The notes under the pieces are model-generated. The model worked only from the letters and a program-made list of their open reading frames with translations, ran no database searches and was not told where the DNA came from. The position numbers and the translations under genes are program-made. Below are positions 18,140 to 27,458 of a stretch of DNA of 64,000 bases, one piece after another (within the stretch, counting starts at the first letter, position 1; every line of letters begins with the position of its first letter). Source of the DNA: Azorhizobium doebereinerae UFLA1-100 (GTDB lineage: Bacteria > Pseudomonadota > Alphaproteobacteria > Rhizobiales > Xanthobacteraceae); assembly GCF_000473085.1 (NCBI RefSeq), contig NZ_AXBA01000010.1, positions 1 through 64,000 of the forward strand, in the 5' to 3' direction.

Positions 18140-20217
18140 TCCGGTCCCTGCTCACCCTGCGCCCGGGCTTCGGTGACCTGTTCTTCTCGCTGAAGACCTT
18201 CGCCGCCGCCATGCTGGCGCTGTTCATCGCGCTCTATTTCGGGCTGGAGAAGCCCTATTGGGCCATGGGCACGGTCTATATCGTCTCCCAGCCGCTGTCC
18301 GGCGCGCTCACCTCCAAGTCGGTCTACCGGGTCATCGGCACCGGGCTCGGCGCGGTCATGGCGGTGGTCAGCGTGCCCGCCCTCGCCACCGCGCCGGAGC
18401 TGCTGAGCCTGGCCCTGGCGCTGTGGGTGGGCGGCTGCCTCGCGGTCTCGCTGCTGGACCGCACCCCGCGCTCCTACCTCACCATGCTGGCCGGCTATAC
18501 GGCTGCGATCATTGGGTTTTCCTCCGTCAGCGACCCGTCCGCCGTGTTCGAGACGGCGGTCGCGCGGGTGGAGGAGATCGTGCTCGCCATCACCTGCGCC
18601 GGCCTCGTCGGCCATCTGGTCTGGCCGCGCCACGTGGGCCCGGTGATCGCCGCCCGGGTGGACGGCTGGCTGAAGGATGCGGGCGCCCTGGCGGTGGAGG
18701 CCCTGTCCGGCGCCGGCGGCGCCGAGGCTCGCCGCCGCCGGGCGCGGCTCGCCTTCGACGCCACCGAACTGCACGGCCTCGCCGTCCACCTCGCCTACGA
18801 CCATTCCGACCTGCGCGGCACCACCCGCCAGATGCAGGCCCTGCGCGGCCGCATGCTGCTGCTGCTGCCCCTGCTCGCCACCATCGGCGAGCGCGTCGCC
18901 GCGCTCAAGGCGGAGGGGCTGCCGCCCCGGCTGGCCGAGGTCCTCGATCGCCTGAAGGCCTGGACCGCCGCGGGCGAGAGCGCCGATCCGGCGGAGGCGG
19001 CGCAGTTGCGGGAACTGCTCGACGGCCTCAAGCCCGCGCTCGGCCCTCAAGCTGGCTGGGATGCCCTCAAGCTCGCCTATCTCATTGAACGGATTAAGCT
19101 CTTCATGGAGCTGAAGGACGAGTGCCGGGCCCTGTGGCTGGCGGTGCGCACCGGCCGGGCGGGCATGCCGTCGGGCCTGCGCGCCAGCCGCCGCGTGCCG
19201 CCGCCGGCCCCGGTCCACCGCGACGCCCGGCTGGCGATCTGGTCCGGCGCGGCGGCGGCGCTCGCCATCCTCGCCTGCTGCACCTTCTGGATCGCTTCCG
19301 CCTGGCCGGAAGGCGCGGGCGCGGCCCAGATGGCGGCGGTCGGCGCCTCCATCATGGCCGGCTTCGACGACCCGGTGCCGATGCTGCTGTCCTTCATCCG
19401 CGGCACCCTCATCGCCTTGGTGGTGGTGTGCATCTACCAGTTCGCGCTGCTGCCGGGCATCGACGGCTTCCCCATGCTGGCCGTGACCCTGGCCCTCTAC
19501 ATGGTGCCGGCGGGCATGCTGCTGAGCATGCCCGGCTGGGGCGGCACCGGCATGGCGCTGGTGGTCAATTTCGCCGTGCTGAGCGGTATCCAGGAGCGCT
19601 TCTCGGCGGATTTCGCCACCTTCCTGAACGGCAATCTGGCGGCGGTGGCCGGCATGGGATTCAGCGCCATCGTCATCGCCCTGGTGCGCTCCATGACGGT
19701 GGAGCGGGCCATGGGCCGCCTCCTGGCGGCCAATGCGGCGGACCTTGCCGCCATCGCCTCCGGCCCCACCGAGGCGCGGGCCGAGCCGCTGGCCGGGCGT
19801 ATGCTCGACCGGCTGGGCCTGCTGGTGCCGCGCCTCGCCAAGGCGGGGGAGGGCGCGCCGGCCACCGGCCATGCCCTGCGCGAGGTGATCGCCGCCATCA
19901 ATGTGGCCGACCTGAAGCGCGCCCGCATGGTGCTGCCGGCACCCGCCCGCGCCGCCATCGAGGCCCTGCTGCCGCAGGTGGTGGCCCGCGCCGTCGCCGT
20001 CTCCGGCGATGTGGCGGCGGGGGCCTATGAGCACGCCATGGCGGACCTGCGCGAGCCGCTGGACGCGGCGCTGGAGGCGGTGCTCGCCGCACCCGCCGGC
20101 CACCGCCGCACCGACGCGGCCGTGGCGCTGACCGCCCTGCGCTGCGCGCTCATGCCCGCCGCCCCGGCTTTCGCGGCGCAGGCGCCGCAGCCTTTGATCT
20201 GGAAGGAGGCGGTGTGA
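18136..20217 (+). CDS. FUSC/AaeB-type inner-membrane efflux protein
   Basis: The 693-residue protein has the AaeB/fusaric-acid-resistance layout: an N-terminal block of about five to six membrane helices (residues 15-180), a long cytoplasmic alpha-helical part (about 180-360), a second membrane block (about 375-520) and a cytoplasmic tail. It begins GFGDLFFSLKTFAAAMLALFIALYFGLEKPYWAMGTVYIVSQPL-like, the FUSC signature. It works with a small DUF1656 protein and an HlyD-type periplasmic adaptor, both encoded next, to expel aromatic or hydrophobic acids. Start and stop are coupled with its neighbours, so this is one operon under the MarR regulator. Confidence 0.93.
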   Translation: MIRSLLTLRPGFGDLFFSLKTFAAAMLALFIALYFGLEKPYWAMGTVYIVSQPLSGALTSKSVYRVIGTGLGAVMAVVSVPALATAPELLSLALALWVGGCLAVSLLDRTPRSYLTMLAGYTAAIIGFSSVSDPSAVFETAVARVEEIVLAITCAGLVGHLVWPRHVGPVIAARVDGWLKDAGALAVEALSGAGGAEARRRRARLAFDATELHGLAVHLAYDHSDLRGTTRQMQALRGRMLLLLPLLATIGERVAALKAEGLPPRLAEVLDRLKAWTAAGESADPAEAAQLRELLDGLKPALGPQAGWDALKLAYLIERIKLFMELKDECRALWLAVRTGRAGMPSGLRASRRVPPPAPVHRDARLAIWSGAAAALAILACCTFWIASAWPEGAGAAQMAAVGASIMAGFDDPVPMLLSFIRGTLIALVVVCIYQFALLPGIDGFPMLAVTLALYMVPAGMLLSMPGWGGTGMALVVNFAVLSGIQERFSADFATFLNGNLAAVAGMGFSAIVIALVRSMTVERAMGRLLAANAADLAAIASGPTEARAEPLAGRMLDRLGLLVPRLAKAGEGAPATGHALREVIAAINVADLKRARMVLPAPARAAIEALLPQVVARAVAVSGDVAAGAYEHAMADLREPLDAALEAVLAAPAGHRRTDAAVALTALRCALMPAAPAFAAQAPQPLIWKEAV

Positions 20218-20426
20218 TGGGCGAGATCGATCTCTACGGGGTCTTCGTGCCCACCCTGCTGCCGCTGGCCATCGCCGCCTATGCGGTGATGGCCCTGCTG
20301 CGCCCGCTGCTGCTGCGGGCCGGCCTCTATCGCATCGTCTGGCATCGCGCCTTCTTCGACGTCTGCCTCTATGTCCTTGTCCTGGGCGGCCTCGTCGCCC
20401 TGTCCACCCAATGGTCGCTGTCATGA
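20217..20426 (+). CDS. DUF1656 (AaeX-like) small membrane protein
   Basis: The 69-residue protein has two predicted membrane helices: residues about 8-30 (VFVPTLLPLAIAAYAVMALL) and about 46-63 (FFDVCLYVLVLGGLVAL). It keeps the DUF1656 start GEIDLYGVFVPTLL. AaeX-type proteins are obligate companions of AaeB/AaeA efflux genes with unknown mechanism. The ATG at 20217 shares its first base with the FUSC gene's stop, and its own stop overlaps the adaptor start. Confidence 0.92.
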   Translation: MGEIDLYGVFVPTLLPLAIAAYAVMALLRPLLLRAGLYRIVWHRAFFDVCLYVLVLGGLVALSTQWSLS

Positions 20427-21334
20427 AATCCTATCTCGCCACCGCCGGGCGCATCGGCGTGACCCTCTGTGCCCTGGTCCTGGCCGTGCTCGTGGGCGGG
20501 CACCTGTGGCGCTATTACATGGAGGAGCCCTGGACCCGCGACGGCCGCGTGCGCGCCGCCGTGGTCGAGGTGGCCCCCGATGTCTCCGGCCTCGTCTCCG
20601 AGGTGGACCTGCCGGACAACGCCACGGTCCACAAGGGCGACCTGCTGTTCCGCATCGACCCCCGGCGCTTCGAGATCGCGCTCGCCCAGGCCGAGGCGAG
20701 CCTCGCCAGCAAGCAGGCGGCGCTCGATCAGGCCGTGCGGGAATCCAAGCGCTACAGCCAGCTCAACGACAGCGCCGTGACGCAGCAGAAGCGCGAGCAG
20801 GTGGAGACCGAGCTGGCCCAGGACCGTGCCGCCCTCGCCTCGGCCCAGAGCGACCGCGACCTCGCGGCGCTGAACCTGGAGCGCTCCAGCGTGCGCGCGC
20901 CGGTGGACGGCAAGATCACCAATTTCGACCTGCGCCCCGGCAATTACGTCACCGCCGGCAAGGCGGTGGCGGCGCTGGTGGATGCCCATTCCTTCTATGT
21001 GGCCGGCTATTTCGAGGAGACCAAGCTGCCGCGCATCCATGTGGGCGACCCGGTGCTCATCCACCTCATGGGCGGCACGGTGCCGCTGCATGGCCATGTG
21101 GAGAGCATCGCCGCCGGCATCGAGGACCGCGAGCGCAGCGACGGCACCAGCCTGCTGGCCAACGTGACCCCCACCTTCAGCTGGGTGCGCCTCGCCCAGA
21201 GGGTGCCCGTGCGCATCGCCATCGATCCCGCGACCGCCAATCTGGTGGCCGGCCGCACCGCCACCGTGGAGGTGCTGCCCGGCGCCGGCCAGCCGGTGGC
21301 GGCCGGGGAGGCGACGCCCGCGCCGCAGCCGTGA
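20423..21334 (+). CDS. HlyD/AaeA-type periplasmic adaptor
   Basis: The 303-residue protein is a membrane fusion protein that bridges the inner-membrane exporter and the outer envelope. It has an N-terminal signal anchor (about residues 10-29, IGVTLCALVLAVLVGGHLW), then the biotinyl-lipoyl halves VVEVAPDVSGLVSEVDLPDN and SSVRAPVDGKITNFDLRPGNYV flanking a coiled-coil hairpin. A beta-barrel domain follows. The ATG at 20423 overlaps the DUF1656 stop; an ATG 12 bases upstream is less likely. No outer-membrane factor gene follows, so a housekeeping TolC-like protein would be needed, or export may stop at the periplasm. Confidence 0.93.
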   Translation: MKSYLATAGRIGVTLCALVLAVLVGGHLWRYYMEEPWTRDGRVRAAVVEVAPDVSGLVSEVDLPDNATVHKGDLLFRIDPRRFEIALAQAEASLASKQAALDQAVRESKRYSQLNDSAVTQQKREQVETELAQDRAALASAQSDRDLAALNLERSSVRAPVDGKITNFDLRPGNYVTAGKAVAALVDAHSFYVAGYFEETKLPRIHVGDPVLIHLMGGTVPLHGHVESIAAGIEDRERSDGTSLLANVTPTFSWVRLAQRVPVRIAIDPATANLVAGRTATVEVLPGAGQPVAAGEATPAPQP

Positions 21335-21449
21335 GCGGACCTTGCGGTAGCCCGCTGTGCGGTGACAAGGCGGGCCGGCGCAGCTAGGTTCGCAACGCCT
21401 GTTGAGCCGATTTTTCGTCGGTACAACGGCAGGTTGGGGCGGCAGGGTG

Positions 21450-22481
21450 ATGCAATGGGCGGCGGCTTTTTCGGCCGCCGTGCGTTCCGTCGCGACCAGG
21501 ATTGCCCCGGGGATGCACAAGTCTTTTGAGAGTGGGCCGGACGCGTTTTCCTACGAGCGTCTGGGCGAGACCTTCGTCGAGGAGCGGCAGGCGTGGCACG
21601 CCTGGACCCGCTGGCAGTCCGAGCCGGCGGCCGGCGTCCCGCCGGAGGCGGTGGAGGACGGCTTCCTGCTGGCGGTGCTCGGCCGGATCGAGACCGACCT
21701 CTCGGTGGTGACCGACCTCGACACGGTGGCGCGGCAGGCGGGGCTGAGCCCATTCCATTTCCACCGCCGCTTCGCCGAGACCATGGGCGAGACGCTGGGC
21801 GCCTATACCCGCCGCATCCGGCTGGAGCATGCGGCCACCATCATCTGCCGCACCTCCACCGGCATTCTCGATGCGGCGCTGCGCACCGGCTACAACAGCC
21901 AGCCCGCCTTCACCCGCGCCTTTTCCCGCCGCTTCGGCATGACGCCGAGCCGTATGCGCGCGATGGTCCTGGCATCGACGCCGGCGCCGCGCCGGCTGCA
22001 TCACGACCTGGTCGAGGGAACCGCCGCCGTGCGCCAGCCGGCCGCACGGCTCATCGCCATGCGCTTCCACGGCGGGCTGGACCTGATCCCCTACCACTGG
22101 CGCCGCTTCGCCCGCGCCCTCCAGGCCGCCGGCGTCAGCCTCGACGGCCTGTCGCCGGTGGGCATCCTCTATGACGACCCGGCGCTGACCGGACCGGAGC
22201 GCATGCGCTACGACTGCGCGATCATCGATCCCGGCCTCGGCCTGCCGGCGCTGCGCGCGCCGTTCCGGCGGCTCGACATGCGCGAGGGCTTCTTCGCCAG
22301 CCTGGATCTGGCCGGGCCGCAGCACCTCATCGCGGAGGCCATCTTCGGCGTCTGCGTCATCTGGCTGCCCCGTGCCCGGCGCGGCTTCGGCGAGACGCCC
22401 GCCTATGTGATCTACCGCGCCCCGCCCTGGGAGACCGGGCATCAGGTGGCGGTGACCGTCCGCGTGCCCACCGACCGCTGA
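21450..22481 (+). CDS. AraC family regulator with GyrI-like ligand domain
   Basis: The protein has an AraC double HTH (about residues 75-165 from this start: LDTVARQAGLSPFHFHRRFAETMG and AALRTGYNSQPAFTRAFSRRFGMTPSRMR) followed by a C-terminal GyrI-like/SOUL-type small-molecule binding domain. MarA/Rob-like proteins of this layout respond to cationic or amphipathic drugs. It follows the efflux operon after about 115 bp and may regulate nearby genes, but the order does not prove this. The start is uncertain. A TTG at 21402, an ATG at 21450 and an ATG at 21513 are all in frame, and none has a strong ribosome binding site. Confidence 0.85.
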   Translation: MQWAAAFSAAVRSVATRIAPGMHKSFESGPDAFSYERLGETFVEERQAWHAWTRWQSEPAAGVPPEAVEDGFLLAVLGRIETDLSVVTDLDTVARQAGLSPFHFHRRFAETMGETLGAYTRRIRLEHAATIICRTSTGILDAALRTGYNSQPAFTRAFSRRFGMTPSRMRAMVLASTPAPRRLHHDLVEGTAAVRQPAARLIAMRFHGGLDLIPYHWRRFARALQAAGVSLDGLSPVGILYDDPALTGPERMRYDCAIIDPGLGLPALRAPFRRLDMREGFFASLDLAGPQHLIAEAIFGVCVIWLPRARRGFGETPAYVIYRAPPWETGHQVAVTVRVPTDR

Positions 22482-22586
22482 GCCGGCCGCAAGCCGGCCC
22501 ACCGCAAGCGCGATCAAGACGCCGCGCGCGAACCTGCTACAGCCGATTTCCAGATCCCCCGTTCCCGCCTTCTCCGGAGCCCCGCC

Positions 22587-25500
22587 ATGCCCCGCCCGCT
22601 TCCGCCGCGCCTGTTGGCCGCTTCCACCTCGCTGGTCGCCCTGCTGGCGGCGGGGGCGGGGAGCCGGGCGGCGGACCTGGTTGTCACCGGCACGCAGACG
22701 CTGCCGGCGGGGGTGGTGTCGGCCTATGACAACACGCTGATCGGCAGCGGCGCCGCCGGCACGCTCACGGCGGCGGGCAGCGGCACCGGCCTCGTCAACG
22801 GCGGCGCGGTGACGGTGGGCGTGGACGCGGATGGCGGGCTGATCGTCATCGGTGGGGCGACGGTCTCCGGCGCCACCGGCAGCGTGGGCGTGACCGCGGG
22901 CACGTTCAGCGGCGTCGTGCTGTCCGGCGGCGGCTCGGCCTGGACCAGCAGCGGAGCGCTCGGCATCGGCACCAACGGCGCCGCCACCGTGGAGGTGTCG
23001 GACGGTGCCGCCCTCGCCTCCGGCGGCGCGGTGCTGGGCGAACTGACCAACACCGCCTTCGCCACCGTGACCATCACCGGCGCCGGTTCCTCCTGGACCA
23101 ATGCCGGGGGGCTGCAGGTGGGCGGTTTCGGCTCCGGCGACCTCAGGATCGAGGACGGCGGCCGCGTTTCGACCGGCGATATGATCGTTGCGGGCCTGTT
23201 GTCGCCCAGCGGCACGGTGGAGGTGAGCGGCGCCGGCTCGCGGCTCGACGTGACGGGGGCCTTCTCCGTCGGCACCAATGGCATGGTGGCGGTGACGGCG
23301 GGCGGCGCGATCACCACGGCGGGCGACGCCGATGTGGGCGTGGGCGTGAGCAGCGAGACCGGTAGCATGACCGTGACCGGCTTAGGCTCGCGCTGGGACG
23401 TGGCCGGCAGCCTGACCGTCGGTGTGCTGGGGCAGGGGGCGATGACCATCGCCGACGGCGGCGTGGTCACCACCGGCGGCGCGGCGGTGATCGGCAACAG
23501 CGGCAGCGTGGGGCAGGTGGGCGTGCTCGGCACCGGGTCCGCCTGGATCATCGGCGGCACGCTGACTGTGGGCGGGACCGGCGAGGGCACGCTCATCATC
23601 AGCGACGGGGCGCGGGTGTCCGACACCGGCGCCAGTATCGGCCAGCTCGCCGTGCCGGGACTGGTGGTGGTCGCCGGCGCCGGGGCGCGCTGGGACACCG
23701 CCGGCACGGTGACGATCAATACGGACGGGACCGTGGAGGTGCTCGGCGGTGCCGCCGTGACCGCGGGCGACACGCTGGTGGGCAACGGCCTCGGCGCGCC
23801 GGTGGCGCAGCTCGATCTCAGCGGCGCGGGCACGGCCTGGACGTCCTCCAACGCGGTGGTGATCGGCTATGGCGGCTATGGCGCGCTCACCGTGTCCGAC
23901 GGGGCGAAGCTCGCCGATGCGTCGGGAGTGATCGGCTATCTGTTCGGGACGCCGGGCGAGGCCAGCGTGTCCGGGCCGGGCAGCCAGTGGACCAGCGGCG
24001 TGCTCTATGTGGGCGCGTCGGGAAGCGCCCTGCTGACCGTCACCGGCGGCGGCGGGGTCAGCGCCAACGATGCCGTGATCGGCTGGCAGTCCACGGCGAC
24101 GGGCCTGCTCGGCGTCAGCGGCGCCGGCTCCAGCCTGGCGGTGAGCAACCTGCTCTATGTCGGCTTCGGCGGCTATGGCGAGCTGGATGTCTCCGATGGC
24201 GCCAGCGTCAGCTCCGGCACCGCCGGCCTCGGCCTCAGCCCAGGCGCTGTCGGGGCGGTCTCGGTGGATGGGGCCGGGTCGCGCTGGAGCGTCAATGGCG
24301 GGCTGTTCGTCGGCACCGACGGCACCGGCCTGCTGGCGATCAGCAATGGCGGCACCGTCACGGCGCAGACCCTCTCCATCGCCGACGGCGGCAACGTGGG
24401 AGCGGTCTCCGTCAATGGCGCGGGCTCCACCTTGACCGTCGCCGGGCTGCTGGCCATGGGCGGGGTGTCCTCCACCCTCGTCATCGCCGACGGCGGGACG
24501 GTGACGGCGGGCGCGGTGGCCATGGGCAACGCATTCGGGCCGTCCACCAGCCAGTTGGTGATCGGCGCCGCCGCGGGCAGCGCGCCGGTGGCGCCGGGCA
24601 CGCTGAACGCCGCCTCGGTGACGGTGGTGAACGGAACCGGCAGCATCGTCTTCAACCACACCGCCACGGATTATACCTTCGCGCCGGTCATCGCCGGCCT
24701 CGCCACGGTGGAGGTGGACGCGGGCACCACGCGGCTCGCCGCCGCCAACAGCTATTCCGGCGGCACTCGCATCCTCGGCGGCACGCTCGCCGGCACCACG
24801 GCGAGCTTCGGCAGCGGCGCTATCCTGGACAACGGCACGCTGGTGCTGGACCAGTCCGGGGCGGGCACCTTCGCCAACACGCTGACCGGCTCGGGCAGCC
24901 TCATCAAGAGCGGGACTGGCACGGTGACGCTGGTGGGGGATGCCTCTGCCTTCGCCGGCACCACGCGGGTGACCGCCGGCACGCTGTCGCTGGCCGGCAC
25001 GCTGGGCGGCACCGCGCAGGTGGAGGCGAGCGGCACGCTCGCCGGCAACGGCACGGTGGGCACGCTCGCCATCCTGTCCGGCGGCGTGGTGGCGCCGGGC
25101 AACTCGGTCGGCACCATCGCCGTCGCGGGCAATTTCACCCAGGCGGCCGGTTCGCTCTACCGGGCCGAGGTGTCCGGCAGCACGGCCGACCTCATCACGG
25201 TCAGCGGCACGGCCACCATCGCCGAGGGCGCCCTGCTCTCGGTCGCCGGCATCGGCGGGCTCTATACGCCCGGCGCGCGCCTCACCATCCTCACCGCCAG
25301 CGGCGGCGTGACGGGCAGCTATACCCTGCTCGGCGACGCCATGATCTCCGCCTTCTACGGGGTGACGCTGGAGACCGGGTCGGGCACGCTCTTTCTCGAC
25401 GTGGCGCAGATGCGGGCCTTCGCCAGCGCCGCGCAGACGCCGAACCAGGTCGCCACGGCGGTCGCGCTCGACACCTTGCCCACCGGCAACCTGCTGCACG

Positions 25501-26507
25501 ACACGGTGGGCTCGCTGGCGACGCAGGCGCTGGCGCGCGGCGCCTTCGACCAATTGTCCGGCGACCTCTACGGCTCGCTGCTGACCGGCGCGCTGGAGGA
25601 CAGCCGCTTCGTGCGCGCGGCGGTGGTGGACCGGCTGCGGCAGGCCTTCGGCACCGCGCCGGCGGCGGGCGGGGCGGCGGCGCAGCCGAACGGCGTGTGG
25701 GGCCGGGCCTTCGGGTCCTGGGGCTCGGTGTCCGGCGACGGCAATGCGGCGGGCTTCGACCGCAGCATCGGCGGGTTCCTGACCGGCATCGACGGGGCGG
25801 TGGGCGAGGCCTACCGGATCGGCGCCTTCGGCGGCTACAGCCAGGGCAGCCTCACGGTCGGCGCGCGCAATGCCTCGGCCGATGCGGACACCGTGCATGC
25901 GGGCCTCTATGGCGGGGCCCAATTCGGCGCCCTCGGCGTGCGCCTCGGCGCGGCCTATGCCTATTCGGACGTGGACACGGCGCGGGTCATCGCCATTCCC
26001 GGCCTCGTCAATGCCCTGTCCGGCAGCCAGGACCTGAGCGCCATCCAGGCGTTCGGCGACGTGGGCTGGCGGGTCGGCCTCGGGCCGGCGGCGCTGGAGC
26101 CGTTCGCGGCGCTGGCCTATGTGAACGTGTCGGGCGGCGGCATCGCGGAGAGCGGCGGCATCGCCGCTCTGTCCGGCAGCGGCACCCATGCGGGCGTCAC
26201 CTTCACCACGCTGGGCCTGCGGGCCGATACGGACGTGGTGCTCGGCACCATGCGCGCGACGGTCCAGGGCATGGCGGGCTGGCGGCATGCCTTCGGCGAC
26301 GTGGATCCCACGGCCACGCTCGCCTTTGCCGGCAGCGCGCCGTTCAGCGTCTCCGGCGTGCCGCTGGCGCAGGACGCGCTGGCGCTGGAGGCGGGCCTGT
26401 CGGTGGCCCTGTCGCCGGCCGCCATGCTGGCGGTGTCCTACGCCGGCCAGTGGGGCGGATCGCTCTCGGACAACGGCCTGACCGCCCGGCTCGCCTGGAC
26501 GTTCTGA
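22587..26507 (+). CDS. Autotransporter adhesin-like protein with tandem passenger repeats
   Basis: This is a 1306-residue type Va autotransporter. It has a signal peptide (cleavage after SRA near residue 28) and a passenger of about a dozen 45-50-residue repeats of the form GAGSxWxxxGxLxVGxxGxGxLxIxDGGxV (about 60-660). A PATR-like segment LAAANSYSGGTRILGGTLAG and a linker follow, and then a 12-strand beta-barrel (about 1030-1306) ending in the C-terminal phenylalanine WTF. The repeats predict a long beta-helix on the cell surface. The function is probably adhesion or biofilm, as inference; no enzyme motif was seen. The barrel is clearly related to that of the second autotransporter at 49484-52666. 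A signal-sequence ATG at 22587 follows CCGGAG. Confidence 0.93.
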   Translation: MPRPLPPRLLAASTSLVALLAAGAGSRAADLVVTGTQTLPAGVVSAYDNTLIGSGAAGTLTAAGSGTGLVNGGAVTVGVDADGGLIVIGGATVSGATGSVGVTAGTFSGVVLSGGGSAWTSSGALGIGTNGAATVEVSDGAALASGGAVLGELTNTAFATVTITGAGSSWTNAGGLQVGGFGSGDLRIEDGGRVSTGDMIVAGLLSPSGTVEVSGAGSRLDVTGAFSVGTNGMVAVTAGGAITTAGDADVGVGVSSETGSMTVTGLGSRWDVAGSLTVGVLGQGAMTIADGGVVTTGGAAVIGNSGSVGQVGVLGTGSAWIIGGTLTVGGTGEGTLIISDGARVSDTGASIGQLAVPGLVVVAGAGARWDTAGTVTINTDGTVEVLGGAAVTAGDTLVGNGLGAPVAQLDLSGAGTAWTSSNAVVIGYGGYGALTVSDGAKLADASGVIGYLFGTPGEASVSGPGSQWTSGVLYVGASGSALLTVTGGGGVSANDAVIGWQSTATGLLGVSGAGSSLAVSNLLYVGFGGYGELDVSDGASVSSGTAGLGLSPGAVGAVSVDGAGSRWSVNGGLFVGTDGTGLLAISNGGTVTAQTLSIADGGNVGAVSVNGAGSTLTVAGLLAMGGVSSTLVIADGGTVTAGAVAMGNAFGPSTSQLVIGAAAGSAPVAPGTLNAASVTVVNGTGSIVFNHTATDYTFAPVIAGLATVEVDAGTTRLAAANSYSGGTRILGGTLAGTTASFGSGAILDNGTLVLDQSGAGTFANTLTGSGSLIKSGTGTVTLVGDASAFAGTTRVTAGTLSLAGTLGGTAQVEASGTLAGNGTVGTLAILSGGVVAPGNSVGTIAVAGNFTQAAGSLYRAEVSGSTADLITVSGTATIAEGALLSVAGIGGLYTPGARLTILTASGGVTGSYTLLGDAMISAFYGVTLETGSGTLFLDVAQMRAFASAAQTPNQVATAVALDTLPTGNLLHDTVGSLATQALARGAFDQLSGDLYGSLLTGALEDSRFVRAAVVDRLRQAFGTAPAAGGAAAQPNGVWGRAFGSWGSVSGDGNAAGFDRSIGGFLTGIDGAVGEAYRIGAFGGYSQGSLTVGARNASADADTVHAGLYGGAQFGALGVRLGAAYAYSDVDTARVIAIPGLVNALSGSQDLSAIQAFGDVGWRVGLGPAALEPFAALAYVNVSGGGIAESGGIAALSGSGTHAGVTFTTLGLRADTDVVLGTMRATVQGMAGWRHAFGDVDPTATLAFAGSAPFSVSGVPLAQDALALEAGLSVALSPAAMLAVSYAGQWGGSLSDNGLTARLAWTF

Positions 26508-26519
26508 GCCGCCGGCGGC

Positions 26520-27458
26520 CTACGGGGAGAGGGTGGCGAGCGCTGGGTCGCGCCCGGCGCCCAGGTCCTGGTCGAGGCGCGGGGCGATGCGCCGGGCCTC
26601 GGCCACCAAAGCCGCCGTGAGCGGGGTCGTCGGCTCGCGATGCGGCACCACGAGGCCGATGGAGTGGGTGATCTCAGGCTCGACGATGGGGATCGAGCGC
26701 AATTGCGAGGTCAGGCCGAGGCTGTCCGCCAGCATGGCCGGCATGACGCTCGACCATTGCCCGGTGCGCACATGGGTGAACAGCACGATCATGGAATTGG
26801 ATTCCAGCGTCGGCTTCTGCACCGCGCCGGAGGCCGCCAGCAGGCCGTCGACGATGCGGCGGTTCTGCATGTCGGGGGTGAGCAGGCACAGGGGCAGCTC
26901 GGCGATCTCGGCCCAGGTCACCTTGTCCCGGTCGCCATATTTGGCCCCCGGCGCGGTCACGAGGCGGTAGCGCTCGCGATAGAGCGGCACGGTGTTCACC
27001 CGGCCCAGCGGCTCGTTGTCCAGATAGGTCAGGCCGGCGTCGATCTCCAGATTCTCCAGATGGTTCAGGATCTCGATGGAGGTGGAGGAGATGACGGTGA
27101 AGCGCACGTCCGGGTGGCGGGCGCGGAACGGCGTGGTGAGCGCGGCCACCATGGGCAGAGCGGTGGGAATGGCGGCGATGCGCAGCGGGCCGGACAGGCC
27201 GCGCTTCAGGGCATCGATGTCCTGGCGCATGGCGCGGCTGTCGGCGACGATGCGGCGGGCCCACTCCAGCGTGCGCTCCCCCTCCGGCGTGAAGCCCATG
27301 AAGCGGGAGCCTCGCTGCACCAGCAGCACGCCGAGCGTGTCCTCCAACTGCTTGATGCCGGCGGAGAGCGTCGGCTGGGTGACGCCGCAAGCTTCGCCCG
27401 CGCGGCCGAAGTGGCGTTCCCGCGCGAGGGCAATCAGGTATTCCAGTTTGTCGATCAT
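26520..27458 (-). CDS. LysR family transcriptional regulator
   Basis: The 312-residue protein has a standard LysR HTH at the N terminus (MIDKLEYLIALARERHFGRAGEACGVTQPTLSAGIKQLED, given here only by its span, residues 1-40) and a periplasmic-binding-like effector domain from about residue 90. The ATG at 27458 is the family start; the frame is open 25 codons further upstream. The sequence resembles LysR regulators found next to NAD-linked formate dehydrogenase genes in related bacteria, from memory. No such genes are here, so the target is unknown. It is convergent with the autotransporter gene, with only 12 bp between the stops. Confidence 0.92.
   Translation of the reverse strand: MIDKLEYLIALARERHFGRAGEACGVTQPTLSAGIKQLEDTLGVLLVQRGSRFMGFTPEGERTLEWARRIVADSRAMRQDIDALKRGLSGPLRIAAIPTALPMVAALTTPFRARHPDVRFTVISSTSIEILNHLENLEIDAGLTYLDNEPLGRVNTVPLYRERYRLVTAPGAKYGDRDKVTWAEIAELPLCLLTPDMQNRRIVDGLLAASGAVQKPTLESNSMIVLFTHVRTGQWSSVMPAMLADSLGLTSQLRSIPIVEPEITHSIGLVVPHREPTTPLTAALVAEARRIAPRLDQDLGAGRDPALATLSP

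Noticed and set aside
17626-20424. 932-codon minus-strand open frame opposite the efflux genes
   Set aside because: Glutamine/histidine/glycine-rich translation typical of antisense frames in GC-rich DNA; the plus-strand genes have clear families and overlaps.
23382-26288. 968-codon minus-strand open frame opposite the autotransporter
   Set aside because: The translation is a repetitive antisense of the passenger repeats and has no start context or family features.
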